Positions 6,926 to 7,391 of a DNA stretch of 7,391 bases are shown one piece after another. Made by a program: the position numbers and the translations under genes. Where the stretch lies: the NCBI GenBank assembly GCA_017848155.1, contig JAGAKC010000199.1:1-7391 (forward strand). Direction: 5' to 3'. This stretch comes from Oscillospiraceae bacterium. Lineage in GTDB: Bacteria; Bacillota; Clostridia; Oscillospirales; Ruminococcaceae. Each line of letters starts with the position of its first letter. Positions within the stretch are counted from its first letter, which is position 1. The notes below the pieces were generated by a model. That model worked only from the letters and a program-made list of their open reading frames with translations. It had not been told where the DNA came from and ran no database searches.

Positions 6926-7305
6926 ACCTCTCCCCCGTTTCTGTCATCAGACCATATCTGTTTTACCGCATCCATGACCTCGTCGTATGTAACGCCGAAG
7001 CTCCTTGCGTTTTTAAGCTCCGCACTCAGCTTCTGCAGAGCCTGTACACGGAATACCTCCGTCGTCTGCGGCTGCGCCGAAACATAGCTCCCCTTTGCGG
7101 GCATCGAGTATATCAGCCCCGCGCTTTCAAGCTGGGCATATGCTTTCTGCACCGTATTGGGATTTATTCCGAGGCTTTTCGCCACCTCTCGCACCGCAGG
7201 CAGCTTTTCATCAGCCTTAAGCCTGCCCGATGCGATCAGCGCCGCAATTCCGCCGTACAGCTGCTCATATATCGGAGCCTTTCCTGACAGCTGTATATCA
7301 AACAC
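6922..7305 (-). CDS. GntR-family transcriptional regulator, YtrA-like subfamily
   Basis: This is a small DNA-binding regulator, most likely the repressor of its own operon. The 127-residue product has the winged helix-turn-helix at about residues 9-78: PIYEQLYGGIAALIASGRL (11-29), LPAVREVAKSLGINPNTV (35-52), where the recognition helix ends, QKAYAQLESAGLI (53-65) and the wing KGSYV (71-75). Only about 50 helical residues follow. This short C-terminus defines the YtrA-type subgroup, which lacks the large effector-binding domain of other GntR proteins and usually sits beside ABC transporter genes, exactly as here. The start is GTG at 7305, with AGGAGGT six bases upstream; no ATG fits better. 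The stop overlaps the ATPase start by 4 bp. What signal, if any, it senses cannot be read from the sequence. Confidence 0.93.
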   Translation of the reverse strand: MFDIQLSGKAPIYEQLYGGIAALIASGRLKADEKLPAVREVAKSLGINPNTVQKAYAQLESAGLIYSMPAKGSYVSAQPQTTEVFRVQALQKLSAELKNARSFGVTYDEVMDAVKQIWSDDRNGGEV

Positions 7306-7318
7306 GTTCCGACCTCCT
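7306..7318 (-). promoter_or_regulatory. Strong ribosome-binding site for the GTG-initiated GntR gene
   Basis: AGGAGGT (7318-7312), preceded by further A's, sits six bases from the GTG. A near-perfect match to the 16S anti-SD partly compensates for the weaker start codon and settles the start call. Confidence 0.85.
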
Positions 7319-7342
7319 TTTTATCTGTATCATGATCGTATT

Positions 7343-7378
7343 AACTGTACCATCTGTATTACTTGTTTTAGTACAGTT
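7343..7378 (-). promoter_or_regulatory. Predicted operator of the GntR regulator (8-bp inverted repeat)
   Basis: AACTGTAC (minus strand, 7378-7371) and GTACAGTT (7350-7343) are perfect inverted repeats 20 bases apart. Further TACAG/CTGTA half-site-like words occur at 7325-7330 and 7354-7359, and the upstream arm is part of an imperfect TACA-GT-TGTA palindrome (7372-7381). The upstream arm spans the predicted transcription start and the rest lies in the leader, a position suited to repression by the encoded GntR protein. GTAC-centred sites are plausible for YtrA-type regulators; the binding itself is inferred. Confidence 0.55.
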
Positions 7379-7380
7379 GT

Positions 7381-7389
7381 ATTATATCA
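7381..7389 (-). promoter_or_regulatory. Extended -10 promoter of the GntR-ABC operon (-35 lies outside the window)
   Basis: The minus strand reads TGATATAAT at 7389-7381: a perfect TATAAT -10 box with the TGn extension. The -35 box would fall beyond position 7391 and cannot be judged. Transcription would start near 7374, giving a leader of about 70 nt before the GTG start. Confidence 0.65.
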
Positions 7390-7391
7390 CG

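Noticed and set aside
7298..7333. An 11-codon ATG frame overlapping the GntR start
   Set aside because: It has no ribosome-binding site of its own, and the AGGAGGT is correctly placed for the GTG at 7305.

Overview
The window reads as ordinary chromosome from a flagellated Gram-positive bacterium, most likely a clostridium of the Ruminococcaceae/Oscillospiraceae type. This rests on three things: strong GGAGG-type ribosome-binding sites before almost every gene, the Firmicute-style gene order flgB-flgC-fliE-fliF-fliG, and a YtrA-type GntR/ABC-2 cassette. The taxon is an inference and could be wrong at genus level. All seven full genes and the partial one lie on the minus strand, so transcription runs from the right edge to the left edge. 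About 94% of the window is coding.

Right part (7391 to 3661): a three-gene operon. A 127-residue GntR-family repressor starts at a GTG. A 299-residue ABC ATPase overlaps it by 4 bp. A 796-residue membrane protein overlaps the ATPase by 26 bp. An extended -10 promoter and an 8-bp inverted repeat around the predicted transcription start precede the GntR gene, as expected for self-repression. The membrane protein has about nine transmembrane helices and a large C-terminal domain of about 370 residues that is predicted to sit outside the membrane. Its substrate cannot be read from the sequence.

Middle (3660 to 3256): a 405-bp AT-rich spacer. In the direction of transcription it holds two terminator-like hairpins with T-runs that share short repeats, an AT-rich inverted repeat, a near-consensus housekeeping promoter (TTGCAA-17-TATAAT) and a leader of about 110 nt before flgB.

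Left part (3255 to 1): the start of a flagellar basal-body operon. FlgB and FlgC build the proximal rod, FliE joins the rod to the MS ring, FliF is the MS ring, and FliG (only its first 112 residues are present) is the rotor/switch protein that binds the FliF C-terminus. Gaps of 14 to 41 bp, each carrying a ribosome-binding site, point to one transcript that continues past the left edge.

I found no mobile element, CRISPR array, tRNA or rRNA, and nothing that clearly amounts to a new system. The features most worth a second look are the ectodomain of the ABC membrane protein, the GntR operator region and the duplicated terminator region.
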